A DNA stretch of 5,171 bases from an uncultured Clostridium sp. (lineage in GTDB: Bacteria; Bacillota; Clostridia; Lachnospirales; Lachnospiraceae). Shown in pieces: positions 5,087-5,171 of the stretch. The position numbers and the translations under genes are program-made. How positions within the stretch are numbered: the first letter of the stretch is position 1; each line of letters opens with the position of its first letter. The notes beneath the pieces are model-generated. The model searched no databases, was not told where the DNA came from, and saw only the letters and a program-made list of their open reading frames with translations. The stretch is from the NCBI GenBank assembly GCA_905192625.1, contig CAJJLI010000210.1:1-5171 (forward strand). The letters run 5' to 3'.

Positions 5087-5171
5087 ATGAACAACTTGGA
5101 AGATAAAATCACTGTGCTATATGAAAACAAACCTTGTTACGATATCTTATATCGCAATGGTTTTAAAGACT
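5087..5171 (+). CDS. aroB: Probable 3-dehydroquinate synthase (5' end only; cut by the right edge)
   Basis: An ATG at 5087 opens a frame of 28 codons that runs off the window. GGGGG at 5076-5080 lies 6 bases upstream and serves as Shine-Dalgarno. The peptide begins MNNLEDKITVLYENKPCYDI and continues L-Y-R-N-G-F-K-D. The pattern K-I-T-V-x-Y-x-x-K-P-C-Y-D-I-x-x-x-x-x-F resembles the N-terminal strand of clostridial AroB, before the NAD-binding part. AroB makes 3-dehydroquinate from DAHP in the shikimate pathway. The ATG at 5074 is out of frame and stops early. It follows divIVA by 80 bases on the same strand. The call rests on a short N-terminal resemblance with no catalytic residue in view, so it is tentative; that a gene starts here is much more certain. 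Confidence 0.55.
   Translation, partial: MNNLEDKITVLYENKPCYDILYRNGFKD

Overview
The window is AT-rich and tightly packed. Its Shine-Dalgarno sites are strong (AGGAGG type) and several starts are GTG or TTG. The gene order and proteins match the conserved Gram-positive division cluster known in Bacillus as ylmE-ylmF(sepF)-ylmG-ylmH-divIVA. The details point to a low-GC Firmicute of class Clostridia, most like Lachnospiraceae: a HlyD-like membrane protein precedes ylmE/yggS, DivIVA has the variant N-terminus FKSGGLGYD, and a small DUF378 membrane protein sits next door. Genus or species cannot be fixed from this window.

Layout: (1) 1-162, minus strand: 5' part of a DUF378-family small membrane protein, running off the left edge. 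(2) 163-358: divergent intergenic region with a good sigma-A-type promoter facing right (245-273) and a transcript leader that can fold into a 5'-terminal stem-loop (283-334). (3) 359-1747: a membrane-anchored HlyD/MFP-like protein with a TTG start. (4) 1748-1850: a 103-base gap holding three exact copies of a 13-mer, TGAAAATACAGTA. (5) 1851-5006: yggS/ylmE (PLP homeostasis), sepF (FtsZ membrane anchor), yggT/ylmG (two-helix membrane protein), ylmH (S4-domain RNA-binding protein) and divIVA (curvature-sensing coiled coil). Gaps here are 2-42 bases, and two Shine-Dalgarno sites overlap the stop codon of the preceding gene. (6) 5007-5086: a short gap with weak inverted repeats and no convincing terminator. 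(7) 5087-5171: first 28 codons of a probable 3-dehydroquinate synthase (aroB), cut by the right edge.

How the genes fit together: SepF, YggT and DivIVA act at the septal membrane or poles. YlmH links the cluster to translation quality control, and YggS buffers pyridoxal phosphate. No intrinsic terminator is visible between 359 and 5006, so one transcript from the 245-273 promoter could cover the whole set, though internal promoters cannot be excluded.

I found no mobile element, CRISPR array, tRNA or rRNA, and no clear evidence for a wholly new system. The points most worth a second look are the orphan HlyD-like protein tied to the division cluster, the triple 13-mer before yggS, the 12-bp perfect inverted repeat inside ylmH, and the 5'-leader stem-loop with the T9 tract at the TTG start.
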